Notes: generated by a model not told the origin, from the sequence alone. DNA of 64,000 nt from SMWD01 sp964629475 (GCA_964629475.1 CAZVQW010000001.1:124001-188000), one strand, 5' to 3'; shown: positions 52,735 through 62,986, counted from the stretch's first letter. Translations and numbers: made by a program.

Positions 52735-53375
52735 CAAATCATAGTCACGCTTTCTCATGGCGAACACCACGTTCGATGGCGGACGGCGGCTTTACGCTGA
52801 TCGAACTGCTCGTGGCGATGGCCATTTTCGGCATTATCAGTCTGTTGGCGCTCGGCGGCCTGAACGCGATCGTGACGCAGCAGTCAATCGCCAGAAGTCA
52901 GATTCTGCGCCTCGGTCAATTGCAGCGTACGGTACGTTACCTGACCGAGGATTTTGCCCAGCTGAATCCCCGCTATGTCCGTGATGTTCTCGGTCAGGAT
53001 AGCGAAGCGCCGCTGATTGCAGATCTGCAAGACGGTACGATCGTCCGTTTGACGCGCGGCGGCTGGCGAAACCCGGTACCGGTCAGGAGAGGTACTCTGC
53101 AACGCGTCCAGTATCGTGTCGAGGACGAGGTCCTGTACCGTGAATACTGGCCCGTCATCGATTTCCCGCTCGGCATGGAGCCGCGTCAAATCGAGCTCAT
53201 CGACGACATCGTTGAGATCACGATCGAATACCTCGACAGCCGGTCACAATGGCATATTCAATGGCCGCCGCTAAGTCAGCAAGACACGGGCAGTTTTCCT
53301 TATCCCAGCGCCGCCAGAATTACGCTGACCCTGGCGGATTGGGGTGAAATTGTCCGTACCGTAGACCTGCTGTAA
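52731..53375 (+). CDS. gspJ: Type II secretion minor pseudopilin GspJ
   Basis: The 214-residue protein starts at GTG 52731. Its leader precedes GGFTLIELLVAMAIFGIISL with Glu at +5. The mature domain contains RYLTEDFAQLNPRYVRD and a C-terminal RITLTLADWGEIVRTVDLL, as in GspJ. It is part of the tip complex with GspI and GspK. It overlaps its neighbours on both sides, so the operon is tightly coupled. Confidence 0.95.
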   Translation: MTNHSHAFSWRTPRSMADGGFTLIELLVAMAIFGIISLLALGGLNAIVTQQSIARSQILRLGQLQRTVRYLTEDFAQLNPRYVRDVLGQDSEAPLIADLQDGTIVRLTRGGWRNPVPVRRGTLQRVQYRVEDEVLYREYWPVIDFPLGMEPRQIELIDDIVEITIEYLDSRSQWHIQWPPLSQQDTGSFPYPSAARITLTLADWGEIVRTVDLL

Positions 53376-54364
53376 TGATGCGTTCCACACTCCCGGCACA
53401 AAGGCAACGCGGTATCGCCGCGATTACCGCCCTGCTCGTCGTGGCCATCGCAACCGTACTCGCCGCCGAACTCGCCTGGGATTTGTATGTTGACATCCAG
53501 CGCAGCGAATCGATGCTATTGCGCAACCAGGCGATTCAGTTCGCGCTGGGCGCCGAAATGATGGCTGCCGATGGTTTGCGCAAAGATTATGAAAGCGACG
53601 CTGAAGACGATGACTTTTGTGATTACCCGGGTGAAGGCTGGGATGAAGAAATAACGCTGCCGTTCGAGGGCGGTACGGTACGCGGAAAAATCACGGACCT
53701 GCAGAGTCGCTTTAATCTGAACAATCTCGTTGCCAACGGCGCCAAAGACGAGCAAATGGTCAATTTTTTTACCCGACTGCTCGAAAACCTCGAACTGGAT
53801 CGTGATCTGGCCATGAAAGTACTGGACTGGATCGATCCGGACCAGTTAGAAGAACTCGGCGGGGCCGAAGACGGAGCGTATACGTTGCAAAGGCCGCCCT
53901 ATCGCGCAGCTAACACGTGGTTCACGACAACCACCGAGTTGATGGCCGTGGACGGGTTTGTCGATCCGACGGCCCGGGATCGTGACAAGAATATATTTCC
54001 CTTACTCGAAAGATATGTTGCCGCATTACCCGGTGTTCAGAAAATCAACGTAAACAGTGCCGAGGATCCCGTGCTGCTTGCGATGTCGGTGGATTCGGGC
54101 ACTCGGGACGCGGCCGCGCTACGGTCTAACCGCCCATATTGCGACCTTCTGGCAGCCGACGGAGCCGATGGGGCCTTCCAGGATGACGTAAAAGATGTCA
54201 TAGACGACAAATTTATGACCAAGTACCTTGATATCCGCACGAGCTTCTTTCAACTTAAGGTACTGGTAACCCTTGGAACTACCCAGCTCACTATGTACAG
54301 TCTGCTCTACCGTGATGCGAATGGACTCGTGACAACGAGGCTGCGGTATTTCGATACCAAATGA
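53375..54364 (+). CDS. gspK: Type II secretion minor pseudopilin GspK
   Basis: The 329-residue protein is the large tip pseudopilin. The N-terminal segment QRGIAAITALLVVAIATVLA lacks the +5 Glu, which is characteristic of GspK. Further motifs are GKITDLQSRFNLNNL, DWIDPDQ and INVNSAEDPVLLAM (helix-hairpin-like), plus Asp-rich calcium-site stretches. The start overlaps gspJ by one base. Confidence 0.95.
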   Translation: MMRSTLPAQRQRGIAAITALLVVAIATVLAAELAWDLYVDIQRSESMLLRNQAIQFALGAEMMAADGLRKDYESDAEDDDFCDYPGEGWDEEITLPFEGGTVRGKITDLQSRFNLNNLVANGAKDEQMVNFFTRLLENLELDRDLAMKVLDWIDPDQLEELGGAEDGAYTLQRPPYRAANTWFTTTTELMAVDGFVDPTARDRDKNIFPLLERYVAALPGVQKINVNSAEDPVLLAMSVDSGTRDAAALRSNRPYCDLLAADGADGAFQDDVKDVIDDKFMTKYLDIRTSFFQLKVLVTLGTTQLTMYSLLYRDANGLVTTRLRYFDTK

Positions 54365-54385
54365 ACGAACCTGGCATTCTGTCGT

Positions 54386-55657
54386 ATGGCTGATTTTCTC
54401 GTATTACGCTTTGCCGAGAGCCCGACCGAGTCGGTCGAATGGGTCATTGTCGATCAGTCCGGCGCCCAACAGGGACAGATCGAACACGGTGATTTAAGGG
54501 CCGTGGCCGAGGCGGCGGCGGACAAACGCGTCATCGCGCTGGTGCCGGGCACCAATGTGTTGCGCGCCTTTGTCGATATTCCCGTGCGCAATCAGGCCAA
54601 GTTATTGCAGGCTATTCCATTTGCGATGGAAGATCAGCTGGCGGGCAACATCGATGAATTACATTTCGCGTCAGGCAAGCGCGATGAGGACGGTCTGATT
54701 CCGGTTGCCGTCGTCGAACGCCTGAAGATGGAGGCCTGGCTCGAGCAAATCTCGGCCGTCGGACTGGATCTTGTCGGCGTGTATACCGACGGTGATGCTC
54801 TCGGTGACATGCCCAACACGACGATCCTGCTGGTCGAGGGTCACCGGGCAACCATTCGCGACGCCACGGGTCATTATGCCGCGACAGATATCGATTCGAT
54901 CGATGCGCTGGTCGACGTTTGGCTTAACAATCACAAACGCACCGATGACGACGAACTGCCACCACCGATCAACCTGCTCGTTTATGTGACCCCGGAATGC
55001 GAAGCGACGTTGCAGCCGATCAGCGAGCGATTGCGGCCCAAGGTCGAGACGCTCGAGATCATGGTCCTGCCGGACGGAGGATTGCCGCGCATGGCCGCGC
55101 AGAGTATCGCTGCGTCCGGCATAAACCTGTTGCAGGGAGCCTACGCGCCCCGGTCGACATTTGGCGCATACTGGCCTGTCTGGCGCGTTGCAGCCGCCTT
55201 GTTGGTCGGTCTGTGCATCACGCTGCTGGGCGCCAGGCTGCTTGAGATCTCAAGTCTTAACAGGCAGGCGGCCCGGCTGGATCAGAGCATCGAACAGGCC
55301 ATTCACTATACGTTTCCGGAAGTTCGTGAGATACGTGACGCGCGCGCATTGTTTGACAGCAAACTGCGCAGCCTGGGCGGCAATAACCCTGTCGCAGCCG
55401 GGGCCGGATTTCTCGATACGCTCAATAGCGTCGCCGGTGCAGTAGCAAAAAACAATGGTACGACGGTGACAATCGATTCGATCAACTACCGCTCCGGAAT
55501 CATGGAACTCAGGATCCTGGCACCCAACGTAGAAGCGCTCGACGAGATTCGTGAATTGATCGCGAAAGACACCAATCTGCAGGCTGAAATTCAGTCCGCC
55601 AACCCGGATGGCGAGCGTGTGCGCGGACGCCTGCAAATCAAGCGAACAGGTGCCTAG
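54386..55657 (+). CDS. gspL: Type II secretion assembly protein GspL
   Basis: GspL links the ATPase GspE to the inner-membrane platform. The 423-residue protein has a cytoplasmic actin-like domain (about 1-255, VALVPGTNVLRAFVDIP-type features, IPFAMEDQLAGNIDELHFA), one membrane helix (about 268-288) and a periplasmic ferredoxin-like part. It is of usual length. It begins 22 bp after gspK and overlaps gspM by one base. Confidence 0.94.
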   Translation: MADFLVLRFAESPTESVEWVIVDQSGAQQGQIEHGDLRAVAEAAADKRVIALVPGTNVLRAFVDIPVRNQAKLLQAIPFAMEDQLAGNIDELHFASGKRDEDGLIPVAVVERLKMEAWLEQISAVGLDLVGVYTDGDALGDMPNTTILLVEGHRATIRDATGHYAATDIDSIDALVDVWLNNHKRTDDDELPPPINLLVYVTPECEATLQPISERLRPKVETLEIMVLPDGGLPRMAAQSIAASGINLLQGAYAPRSTFGAYWPVWRVAAALLVGLCITLLGARLLEISSLNRQAARLDQSIEQAIHYTFPEVREIRDARALFDSKLRSLGGNNPVAAGAGFLDTLNSVAGAVAKNNGTTVTIDSINYRSGIMELRILAPNVEALDEIRELIAKDTNLQAEIQSANPDGERVRGRLQIKRTGA

Positions 55658-56163
55658 TGGCTCAATTACTAAAAATAAAGGAATGGTTCCTGCAACTTGT
55701 GCCACGTGAGCAAATGCTGGTCAGCATCGCCGCTGTTCTGGCCATCATCACGCTAATTGTCACACTTGGTGTGCGACCGATCGTCAGCAACACGACCCGC
55801 GGTCACGAACGGGTCGCAGACAAGCGGCAACTGTTGTCCGAACTCGAGCGGGTGGCCGAACGCATCGGTCCACAAACCGGTACAGGTCAGGCAACTCCGG
55901 GTGCGGGTAATCAGTCACTGGTCGTCATTGTCGACCGCACAACACGCAACAACGGGCTGGCGCCCTACCTGAAACGAAACCAGCCCGATGGGACGGCAAG
56001 CATCCGGTTGCGCTTCGAGAATGCACCGTTCGACGCTGTTATTGAGTGGCTGGGAATCATCAAAAGCCAGCACGGGTTACGGACTACGGCAGCCAACATC
56101 GATACGACTAGCGCTGCAGGTCGAATCAACTGTAACCTGACACTGTCACGCGGCGGCAGTTGA
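55657..56163 (+). CDS. gspM: Type II secretion assembly protein GspM
   Basis: The 168-residue protein starts at GTG 55657. It has a short cytoplasmic end (EWFLQLVPREQMLV), one membrane helix (about 22-42) and a periplasmic domain with the ferredoxin-like pattern (IRLRFENAPFDAVIEWLGII). This is the layout of GspM, the partner of GspL. Overlaps on both sides place it inside the operon. Confidence 0.93.
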   Translation: MAQLLKIKEWFLQLVPREQMLVSIAAVLAIITLIVTLGVRPIVSNTTRGHERVADKRQLLSELERVAERIGPQTGTGQATPGAGNQSLVVIVDRTTRNNGLAPYLKRNQPDGTASIRLRFENAPFDAVIEWLGIIKSQHGLRTTAANIDTTSAAGRINCNLTLSRGGS

Positions 56164-56921
56164 TGGCAGTGCGCAAGAAAACCATGCTGGTCGTCGCCGG
56201 CATCGCCAGTTTCATCATCTTCGCCATTGCATTTATACCGGCCAGCGTGGTGACGAACCGGTTGTCCGGCCACGCCAGAATTGGCGGTGTCGAAGGATCA
56301 TTGTGGAGTGGCCACGTACGCTCAATGGACTTTAACGGCTGGCAGCTGCGTGATACGGGCTGGGACCTGAATCCGGCTGCCTTGCTGCTGGGACGATTGT
56401 CGGCGAATGTTGCCACACGTGTTGCCGACAGTGAGATTAATGCCGACACCTCGATCAGCCTGTTGGGCAGCATTTCGGTACGGGATCTCGAAGCATCCGG
56501 ACCGCTTGCACCACTTGTCGGCCGATTTAACCTGCCGGCAAACAGTGGACGGTATCGAGTTGAATTGTCCGCGCTGGATATCGCAGATAACTGGCCGACG
56601 CGTCTGATCGGTTCCGCTCACATCATCGACGTGCCGCTCAATATCATGGGCAACGGCAGCGGACCGACCGGTAACTATTCACTGCTGTTCGATGTCGAAG
56701 CCGTAACGGAAGACGGTTTGTTGTCGGGGGAATTATCAGATGATGGCGGACCGGTAGAAGTTGGCGGCAATATCCTGCTGACGCCACCGGCGAACTATGA
56801 GTTGCAGGCAAAAATCAAGGCGCGTCCGGGTGCACCGGCCGATATTGTGCAGGCATTAAATCTGGCCGGTCCGGTCGGCCCGGACGGGCGACGCGAAATC
56901 TCAATCGCCGGAACGTTGTAG
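56163..56921 (+). CDS. gspN: Type II secretion protein GspN
   Basis: From ATG 56163 the product has 252 residues, with one N-terminal membrane helix (about 8-28) and a periplasmic beta-rich domain (GVEGSLWSGHVRSMDFNGWQ, VGGNILLTPPANYELQAKI) typical of GspN. It is the last gene of this T2SS block. GspC, D, E and F are not in the window. The end overlaps the convergent addA-like gene by 21 bp. Confidence 0.92.
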   Translation: MAVRKKTMLVVAGIASFIIFAIAFIPASVVTNRLSGHARIGGVEGSLWSGHVRSMDFNGWQLRDTGWDLNPAALLLGRLSANVATRVADSEINADTSISLLGSISVRDLEASGPLAPLVGRFNLPANSGRYRVELSALDIADNWPTRLIGSAHIIDVPLNIMGNGSGPTGNYSLLFDVEAVTEDGLLSGELSDDGGPVEVGGNILLTPPANYELQAKIKARPGAPADIVQALNLAGPVGPDGRREISIAGTL

Positions 56922-59900
56922 TTCTTCGCAATTGACGACATGAAAAACCTGCAATAGCGGGAAGTACAACGCGGTGCGCATTTCACAATCTTCAGATTCA
57001 CGCAACGCATCGCGGTAACGCGCTAACTGTGGACGGTAGCGCGTCTCTTCCGACTCGAGAAAATGCTGCAGATCCCCGCCTTCGTGGCTACTTGTCTTGT
57101 AGTCGATGATCCAGCGAATACCATCGGCATCGACAAAGGTTCTGTCGATTACCGACTGCTCGAAGTCGTACGGACCGGCAACGGTAATCGGTAATTCGAC
57201 CGCGGTATGTTGATGTTGATCCGACAGAATCCAGCGACCTGTCTGATCATTCAGGGTTCTCTTCAGTGCGTCGATTACCCGATCCTCGGCTTGTTGCAAC
57301 ATTCGTTTCTCGGTACCGAGCTGCCGCAGCATGCGCTGCACTGCGGGCCGTTGTCGATCGATCTCATCGTCGCTGTAACGATCGATGCCATCGGCGGCAA
57401 TTGTCTGCAACCAGCGGTGCACGACTGTACCCACATGCTTTGCCCATATCGAAGCCCACTCGAATTCAACTTCATCGATGACCGCAGCGCCGGTTTCCAC
57501 TGACGGCAAATCCGGCTCGGCTACCTGGCGCAGACGCTGTGTCCTGACCTCGTACCATTCCGGTTCCTGCTCCCAGGCCCGTGGTTTGACGACCGGATCG
57601 GGTAATGTCCTGCAGGCTTCGGTAATTAATTCGTCGGGCATCGCCGGCCAGAGCCGGGACAGCAACGTCGAGCTATCGGGATTCGCAAGTTCACCCGGAT
57701 TGCTGCCGTCACGCTGCAGCTGTACAAACAAGTGTAGTCGTCGCCTGGCCCGCGTTGTCGCAACATACAAAAGACGCAGTTGTTCATAGGTTTCCTGTTG
57801 CTTTTCAAAACGCCATAGCAAGTCGTACAAAGGCTCTGTTTTTTCTGTTGTCGGCTTGATCGGTGCAACCACGAGCGGTTCTTCTCCCTCGGTTCGCGGC
57901 AGTTCGTGGAACAGCAGGACCGGCTTCTGGCTGGTGCGTGTTCTGTAACCGAGGCACGGCAAAATAACGGTATCGAATTCCAGTCCCTTCGCTTTGTGCA
58001 TCGTCATGACCTGAATTCGAGCATCGCCACCGCCGCGCGTGATCGGTTTATCGGCAAGGCGTTGCATCAGCTCTGCCCCATCGATGCAGTCGCTGCCCTT
58101 TTCCATGCTGCCGAGGAATGCCAGGTAGCGCCCGGCCAGTTCCAGGTCGGCTGGATTGCTCAGCGTCTGCGGGCCGTGCAATCGGACCCATGTTCCCTCA
58201 ATGAGTTCTCGCAACCCGATCGCACCCCGGCGTTCCAGCGTCGCCGTCATAATGCGCCGGAACGCCGCCAGCCTGATCTGTCCATCGTCGCTGAGACGGC
58301 CAAAGATTTCCGGATTGTTAATGGCTTGCCACAGGCATGACTCGTGGTCATCGGCGGCCAGTGCGTGCAGATCGGCCAGTGTCAGTCCGGTCCACGGTGC
58401 ACGCAGGCAGGCCAGCCAGGCGAGCCGATCACCCGGATGTGTCACGGCCCGCGTCAGTGCCAGCAGGTCTTGTACCACTTGCTGATCGTCGAGATTCTCC
58501 AGATCCGTCGCCGTGTAATCGATGTTCTGTTCGCGCAATGCAGCGCAGATATCTCGTGCATGACTGCGACTGCGCACCAGGATTCCAACCGTATCGTGTG
58601 GATGTTTTTCAAGCACATCGGCTACGAGTATCGATATTTTCCTTGTCTCTTCTTCGCGTTTGCCGTGTTCGATGACATGCCAGTTAGCGCCGGCATCCAA
58701 TGAGTTCTCCCACCACGGGGTACTCGGCTCAAATTGAACCGCGCCCGTCACGGCATCGCTTCCCTGCCCCATGATCTGCCCGAACAGCTCGTTGAACCAG
58801 TCGACAATAATTTTTTCTGAGCGAAAGTTTGTTTTGAGCGTCAGCGGCTCGAGTTTCAGGTCGCCGATTCCGTGCCGCTGCGTTTTGATAAACAGACCGA
58901 CTTCTGCTTCGCGAAACCGATAGATCGATTGCATCGGATCACCGACAAGAAACAGGCTGCGCCCGGCTTCGCTCTCCCAGCCCATCGTTAATTGACTGAT
59001 CAGATCGTATTGGGAACGGGACGTATCCTGGAATTCATCGACCAGGATATGCCGAATCTGATAATCGAGTGCCAGGCCGAGTTCGGTTACGTCATCGTCC
59101 GCACCTATTGAATTCAGCGCTTCCTGCGCGATTTCCGTGTAGTCAGTCTGCCCGCGTTCGGCGAACAGCTGTTTGAGGACGGCGACCATAGCCGGCAGTA
59201 CCGGAAACAACGCTGCCAAAACATGCCATTGCGCATCGCTGTAGTGCGGATCGGGCAAGAGTTGCACCTGTGCCAGTGCCGTTTCGAACTGCGGGTAGTC
59301 CGCTAATTTTTTGAGTAAATCCTGTGCCCGCTGTTTTTCATCCTTGCGCGTCGGCGGGAAACCGGAATTCTTATCCAGTCTCTTGCGCCAGTTGCCATCC
59401 CTGGTCAGCAATGTATCGGCCGCTGCACGCCATAACGACAGGTTCTCAATCGTTAAATCCGGCAATTCATCTTGCTCCGCCCAGGCGATTACCGGTGCAT
59501 CCGGCTTGCTCTCGAGGAATCCCGCGGCCGCATCTCGTAACAAGGTAAGAAGGCCGACAGCAAGCTCGTGTGGAATTTTATTCTCGACAATGCGTAACTG
59601 ACTTTCGATCAGTTCACCGAGCGTCGCTTCGAGCCACGTCCTGAGCGCGGCAGGATCTTCAATCTGTCCGATACCAATTTTTCGCAACCACTGGTCCCGA
59701 CGCTGGAGCATCATCTTGAGCAGCGTCTCGAGCCGGTCTGCAACATTATCGCAATGCGCTAAAAGCAATCTGACCGCTTCGCCAAGCTCACTGTCGTCCT
59801 GACCGAAAGCAATGGTTCGCCGCGCGACCTCCCGGTACAGGGGTTCGGTCTCTTCGATCAACGTATTCGCTGAAGTGCTGCCCGTGCTGAGCGGTGCACG

Positions 59901-60296
59901 CCGACCGATACGCGAATTGACCGAATCGATCGTGCCGATGCGCAGACGGGCCGGATGTCCGGCCAGCCCCCAACCCTGTTTTTCATCACGAGCGACAACC
60001 GCACAGGCCAGCCGATAGCCGAGTTGCAGATGATCCTCGTCGGGTTCCTCTTTGCGACGCGCCGCATGTAGCGCTTTTTCGACGCGGTGACGCATCTCCG
60101 ACGTTGCCTTGCGAGTAAAGGTGATCGCGAGTACCTGCTCCGGCTCTTCGACGAGCGCAAGCAACCGCAGGTAACGCTGAATCAGGAGCTCTGTTTTTCC
60201 CGATCCCGCCGGTGCCTGGACGATGAAAGATTGCGACGGGTCCAGCGCACGCTCGCGAATGTCGCCATCACAGGGCTTGCGTTGCGATGCCGGCAT
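56901..60296 (-). CDS. addA: UvrD/RecB-like helicase-nuclease (AddA-type)
   Basis: The 1131-residue protein has UvrD-family helicase motifs: the Walker A motif QAPAGSGKTELLIQRYLRLL, AITFTRKATSEM, DEFQDTSRSQYDLI, LVGDPMQSIYRFR, LTLKTNFRS, VMTMHKAKGLEFD and YVATTRARRRLHLF. It ends with a PD-(D/E)XK nuclease (GTVVHRWLQTIA, RWIIDYKTSSHEGG, YRPQLARYRDAL). With the next gene it forms an AddAB-like pair for double-strand end processing. Its first codon overlaps the stop of the partner gene. The pair replaces recBCD at least at this locus. Confidence 0.93.
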   Translation of the reverse strand: MPASQRKPCDGDIRERALDPSQSFIVQAPAGSGKTELLIQRYLRLLALVEEPEQVLAITFTRKATSEMRHRVEKALHAARRKEEPDEDHLQLGYRLACAVVARDEKQGWGLAGHPARLRIGTIDSVNSRIGRRAPLSTGSTSANTLIEETEPLYREVARRTIAFGQDDSELGEAVRLLLAHCDNVADRLETLLKMMLQRRDQWLRKIGIGQIEDPAALRTWLEATLGELIESQLRIVENKIPHELAVGLLTLLRDAAAGFLESKPDAPVIAWAEQDELPDLTIENLSLWRAAADTLLTRDGNWRKRLDKNSGFPPTRKDEKQRAQDLLKKLADYPQFETALAQVQLLPDPHYSDAQWHVLAALFPVLPAMVAVLKQLFAERGQTDYTEIAQEALNSIGADDDVTELGLALDYQIRHILVDEFQDTSRSQYDLISQLTMGWESEAGRSLFLVGDPMQSIYRFREAEVGLFIKTQRHGIGDLKLEPLTLKTNFRSEKIIVDWFNELFGQIMGQGSDAVTGAVQFEPSTPWWENSLDAGANWHVIEHGKREEETRKISILVADVLEKHPHDTVGILVRSRSHARDICAALREQNIDYTATDLENLDDQQVVQDLLALTRAVTHPGDRLAWLACLRAPWTGLTLADLHALAADDHESCLWQAINNPEIFGRLSDDGQIRLAAFRRIMTATLERRGAIGLRELIEGTWVRLHGPQTLSNPADLELAGRYLAFLGSMEKGSDCIDGAELMQRLADKPITRGGGDARIQVMTMHKAKGLEFDTVILPCLGYRTRTSQKPVLLFHELPRTEGEEPLVVAPIKPTTEKTEPLYDLLWRFEKQQETYEQLRLLYVATTRARRRLHLFVQLQRDGSNPGELANPDSSTLLSRLWPAMPDELITEACRTLPDPVVKPRAWEQEPEWYEVRTQRLRQVAEPDLPSVETGAAVIDEVEFEWASIWAKHVGTVVHRWLQTIAADGIDRYSDDEIDRQRPAVQRMLRQLGTEKRMLQQAEDRVIDALKRTLNDQTGRWILSDQHQHTAVELPITVAGPYDFEQSVIDRTFVDADGIRWIIDYKTSSHEGGDLQHFLESEETRYRPQLARYRDALRESEDCEMRTALYFPLLQVFHVVNCEELQRSGD

Positions 60297-62935
60297 CAGG
60301 TTCCGCTCCGCTCTGCCGAAGACGAGTGCACGCGCGTCAGCATCGCGAATTCTCCGTGTGCATCGGGCTCGTTGAGTGCATCGATTCGAATGTCACCGGC
60401 AATAAACTCTGCGACCAATTGCTCGAACCAATAGCCCCATTCCGCGACGACTTCGCCCCAATCATCACCACCGAATGTATCGGGCGGAATAATGCCTTTG
60501 ATGCCGATATCGCCGGCGCCGATTCCGGTCAACGTGACCTTGTCGTCTATTTTCATCAGCGCGATGGCGGCAGCGTTGCCATCGCCGGTTACGGCGTATA
60601 AGGGTAATTGCGGCTCGGCCGGACGTTCGCCGCGCCACTTGGCGATGCTGAACGCTTTACCCGTTTTATAGTCGATGATGAGTCTTTTCCCGGGCTCCAG
60701 TTCATCGACACGATCGATACGCAGATTCAGTTTCAGCGGGCCGATCTGTGCCGTGTGCTGGGCTTCGAGTCCCACGATGCTGAACGGCGGACGCTGCCGG
60801 TCAGAGTCGATGACATCACCAAGCAATCGAAGCAGGCGTTCATATTCATTGTGTCGCAGGGCATTCGACAACGGGTGACCACGGGGCACGTGCTTATCAA
60901 GCGCCGCATCGGCGGCGACCGTGATAGCCGCAGAAATTTCGGATTCGCCGGACTGTTGCGGACCACCGGATGTCTCAAGCTGCTGATACAAGGTTTCGAG
61001 TGCGTCATGCATGATATTGCCGCGCCAGGCCGCATCGATACCAAACGGCGGCACACGCAGAGGTTTGGCGCCGAGCCGGATTTCAAAGAAGGCGCGCGCC
61101 GGACAATTCGACTGCAGGCTCAGGACACGACTGCCGCCACGAATGGCGGCCGGATTACCGACCGGTGGCGCCGGGTCGCTGTGCAGGGTTTCCAGAATAC
61201 TCTCACCCGACGCTCCAGCGTAATTGTGGTTAATGGGTTTCGATTTATTTTCAGCATCCGGCAAGGATTCAAGAGCCGGGCTCGGTGCCAGTAGCGTGCC
61301 GTCACTTTGCCCGGCCCAACTCGCGAACACGACAGGCGCGGAACCCAGCAAACGATCCAGACGATCGGCAGCCACCTGCCGGTACGCCGCCGGATTCGCA
61401 TCCGGTATACCGCGATCGCGCTGCAGAATCATCGGCACCAGCGGATTTGATCGTGGTGACGGCGGCCAGGCTTCGCTCGTCAGTCCGGCACACCATAGGC
61501 CATCGAACCGGTAACTATCTGCATCGGCCACCGACAGGATTTGCACGGCAGTGGCGCCGGCCGAATCCCATACCGGCTGTTCCTGGGCCAGGGCTGCCAG
61601 CAGGCCGACCGCATGGTTGAAGCCGATCTTGCCGACAAACGCATTCAGCGTCGCAAACTGCTCGAGTAACGATTGCCACGTGTCAATCGTTTTACGTTCA
61701 TCGGGACCCGGCACTCGTCCCTGCCCCCAGCCGATCGAACGCAGGTATGGCTCGAACGTGCCGATCCAATCCCCAGGCTCCTTACTTTGCTGTCTATCGA
61801 GTGCCAGACCGGTGCGAATAATGTCCATCATTTGCGGTACAGCGGATGTACCACGCGCCACATCTGCTGCGAACAGCGCGCGCAGATCGATTTCCTGAAA
61901 TTTTTGTTCCCGGCAACGAATGTCTAGCGCAGCTCGCGCACCGGCCTCGGAATCGGCGCCACGCAGGTACGGTGAGCGCAATAACTGGCCGAAATCCCGG
62001 TAGTCGAGTCTGCCGGCAGGCAGTCGCAGTGCGATCAACGCGGTGTGTACCAACCCGGTATCAGCCAGGCGTTCGGTGCCGATCGCACTGACTGCGCTGG
62101 CCCCTTCCACATCGAAACGCCAACCCGGCGTCAGCGTATCGAGTAGTGTCCGGCGTAAATCCTCGGCCTGTTGAGCCAGATTCGGCAGAGCAATCCCGAT
62201 CAGAGCCCGCGGGTTTTGATCCCGCATCCGGGTCACCCAGGATGCGATTTGCCACCGTTCGTCGGCGCTGTCCACGCAGGCGAGCCGGCGTGTATTGCCG
62301 GACGGATTCGAATCATCAATACATCCCCAACCGGCAAACCGATCGAGGCGCTCGAGCACATCAGCCATCTGCCGTAATTGCGGTGTGACCGTATCAAAGC
62401 CGATGAAGCGCACCGGACCAGGCAGCCGGATCGCCCCGGATACAAGATCTTCGCGCACGAGCCGCTGCATGGACCATGAATCAACCCAGCCTTGTGAACG
62501 TACATGGGATTCATACCGCTGTGCCCAGTCGGCAAACAGATGCTCATCGGCGCTGACCGCAGCAATGTCGAGTTCACGGGTCGCGATTCCCCACTCGCGA
62601 CACAGCTGCCAGCCCTGCACGATCCGTCTGACCGTGCTGCCCCGGCCACCCGGAATCGCATGCAGGGACGTGTCGGGCAACTGGTCTTCAGCGATGAACC
62701 GGACCTGGCGTGACGAAAGCAGGTTCCGCTGACCCGCCGCGCCTCCGGCCAGTAAAGATTGTTCCCAGAGTCGTTCGAGCCAGGCATGCAGGGGCAGAAT
62801 GTCGGGTGTCGGCCAGACCCGTTCGCCGGCACCTTTGAGTGCTTCGTTGCAACGCCATTTCCAGTGCCGCGCAAGGCCCGGTGACGATGTCACGACCGTT
62901 CCACCAAGCGTCAACTCTGGAAACGGTAAAAGCAT
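60296..62935 (-). CDS. AddB-like nuclease subunit (probable DNA repair protein, TIGR03623-type)
   Basis: The 879-residue protein begins MLLPFPELTLGGTVVTSSPGL and has an inactivated helicase-like N-terminal part. The C-terminal PD-(D/E)XK nuclease (about 600-860) shows QSNCPARAFFEIRLGA, HDALETLYQQ and RLIIDYKTGKAF with EPQLPLYA. This fits the proteobacterial AddB-like partner of the upstream-overlapping helicase. The start has no Shine-Dalgarno and follows an AT-rich leader. Confidence 0.9.
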   Translation of the reverse strand: MLLPFPELTLGGTVVTSSPGLARHWKWRCNEALKGAGERVWPTPDILPLHAWLERLWEQSLLAGGAAGQRNLLSSRQVRFIAEDQLPDTSLHAIPGGRGSTVRRIVQGWQLCREWGIATRELDIAAVSADEHLFADWAQRYESHVRSQGWVDSWSMQRLVREDLVSGAIRLPGPVRFIGFDTVTPQLRQMADVLERLDRFAGWGCIDDSNPSGNTRRLACVDSADERWQIASWVTRMRDQNPRALIGIALPNLAQQAEDLRRTLLDTLTPGWRFDVEGASAVSAIGTERLADTGLVHTALIALRLPAGRLDYRDFGQLLRSPYLRGADSEAGARAALDIRCREQKFQEIDLRALFAADVARGTSAVPQMMDIIRTGLALDRQQSKEPGDWIGTFEPYLRSIGWGQGRVPGPDERKTIDTWQSLLEQFATLNAFVGKIGFNHAVGLLAALAQEQPVWDSAGATAVQILSVADADSYRFDGLWCAGLTSEAWPPSPRSNPLVPMILQRDRGIPDANPAAYRQVAADRLDRLLGSAPVVFASWAGQSDGTLLAPSPALESLPDAENKSKPINHNYAGASGESILETLHSDPAPPVGNPAAIRGGSRVLSLQSNCPARAFFEIRLGAKPLRVPPFGIDAAWRGNIMHDALETLYQQLETSGGPQQSGESEISAAITVAADAALDKHVPRGHPLSNALRHNEYERLLRLLGDVIDSDRQRPPFSIVGLEAQHTAQIGPLKLNLRIDRVDELEPGKRLIIDYKTGKAFSIAKWRGERPAEPQLPLYAVTGDGNAAAIALMKIDDKVTLTGIGAGDIGIKGIIPPDTFGGDDWGEVVAEWGYWFEQLVAEFIAGDIRIDALNEPDAHGEFAMLTRVHSSSAERSGT

Positions 62936-62986
62936 TATTGGTATATTATTCCGATAGTTATTAACTATATTGAATGTAATATATAG

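Noticed and set aside
60608..61294. 228-codon plus-strand frame opposite the AddB-like gene
   Set aside because: It is antisense to a conserved nuclease domain and has no motif.
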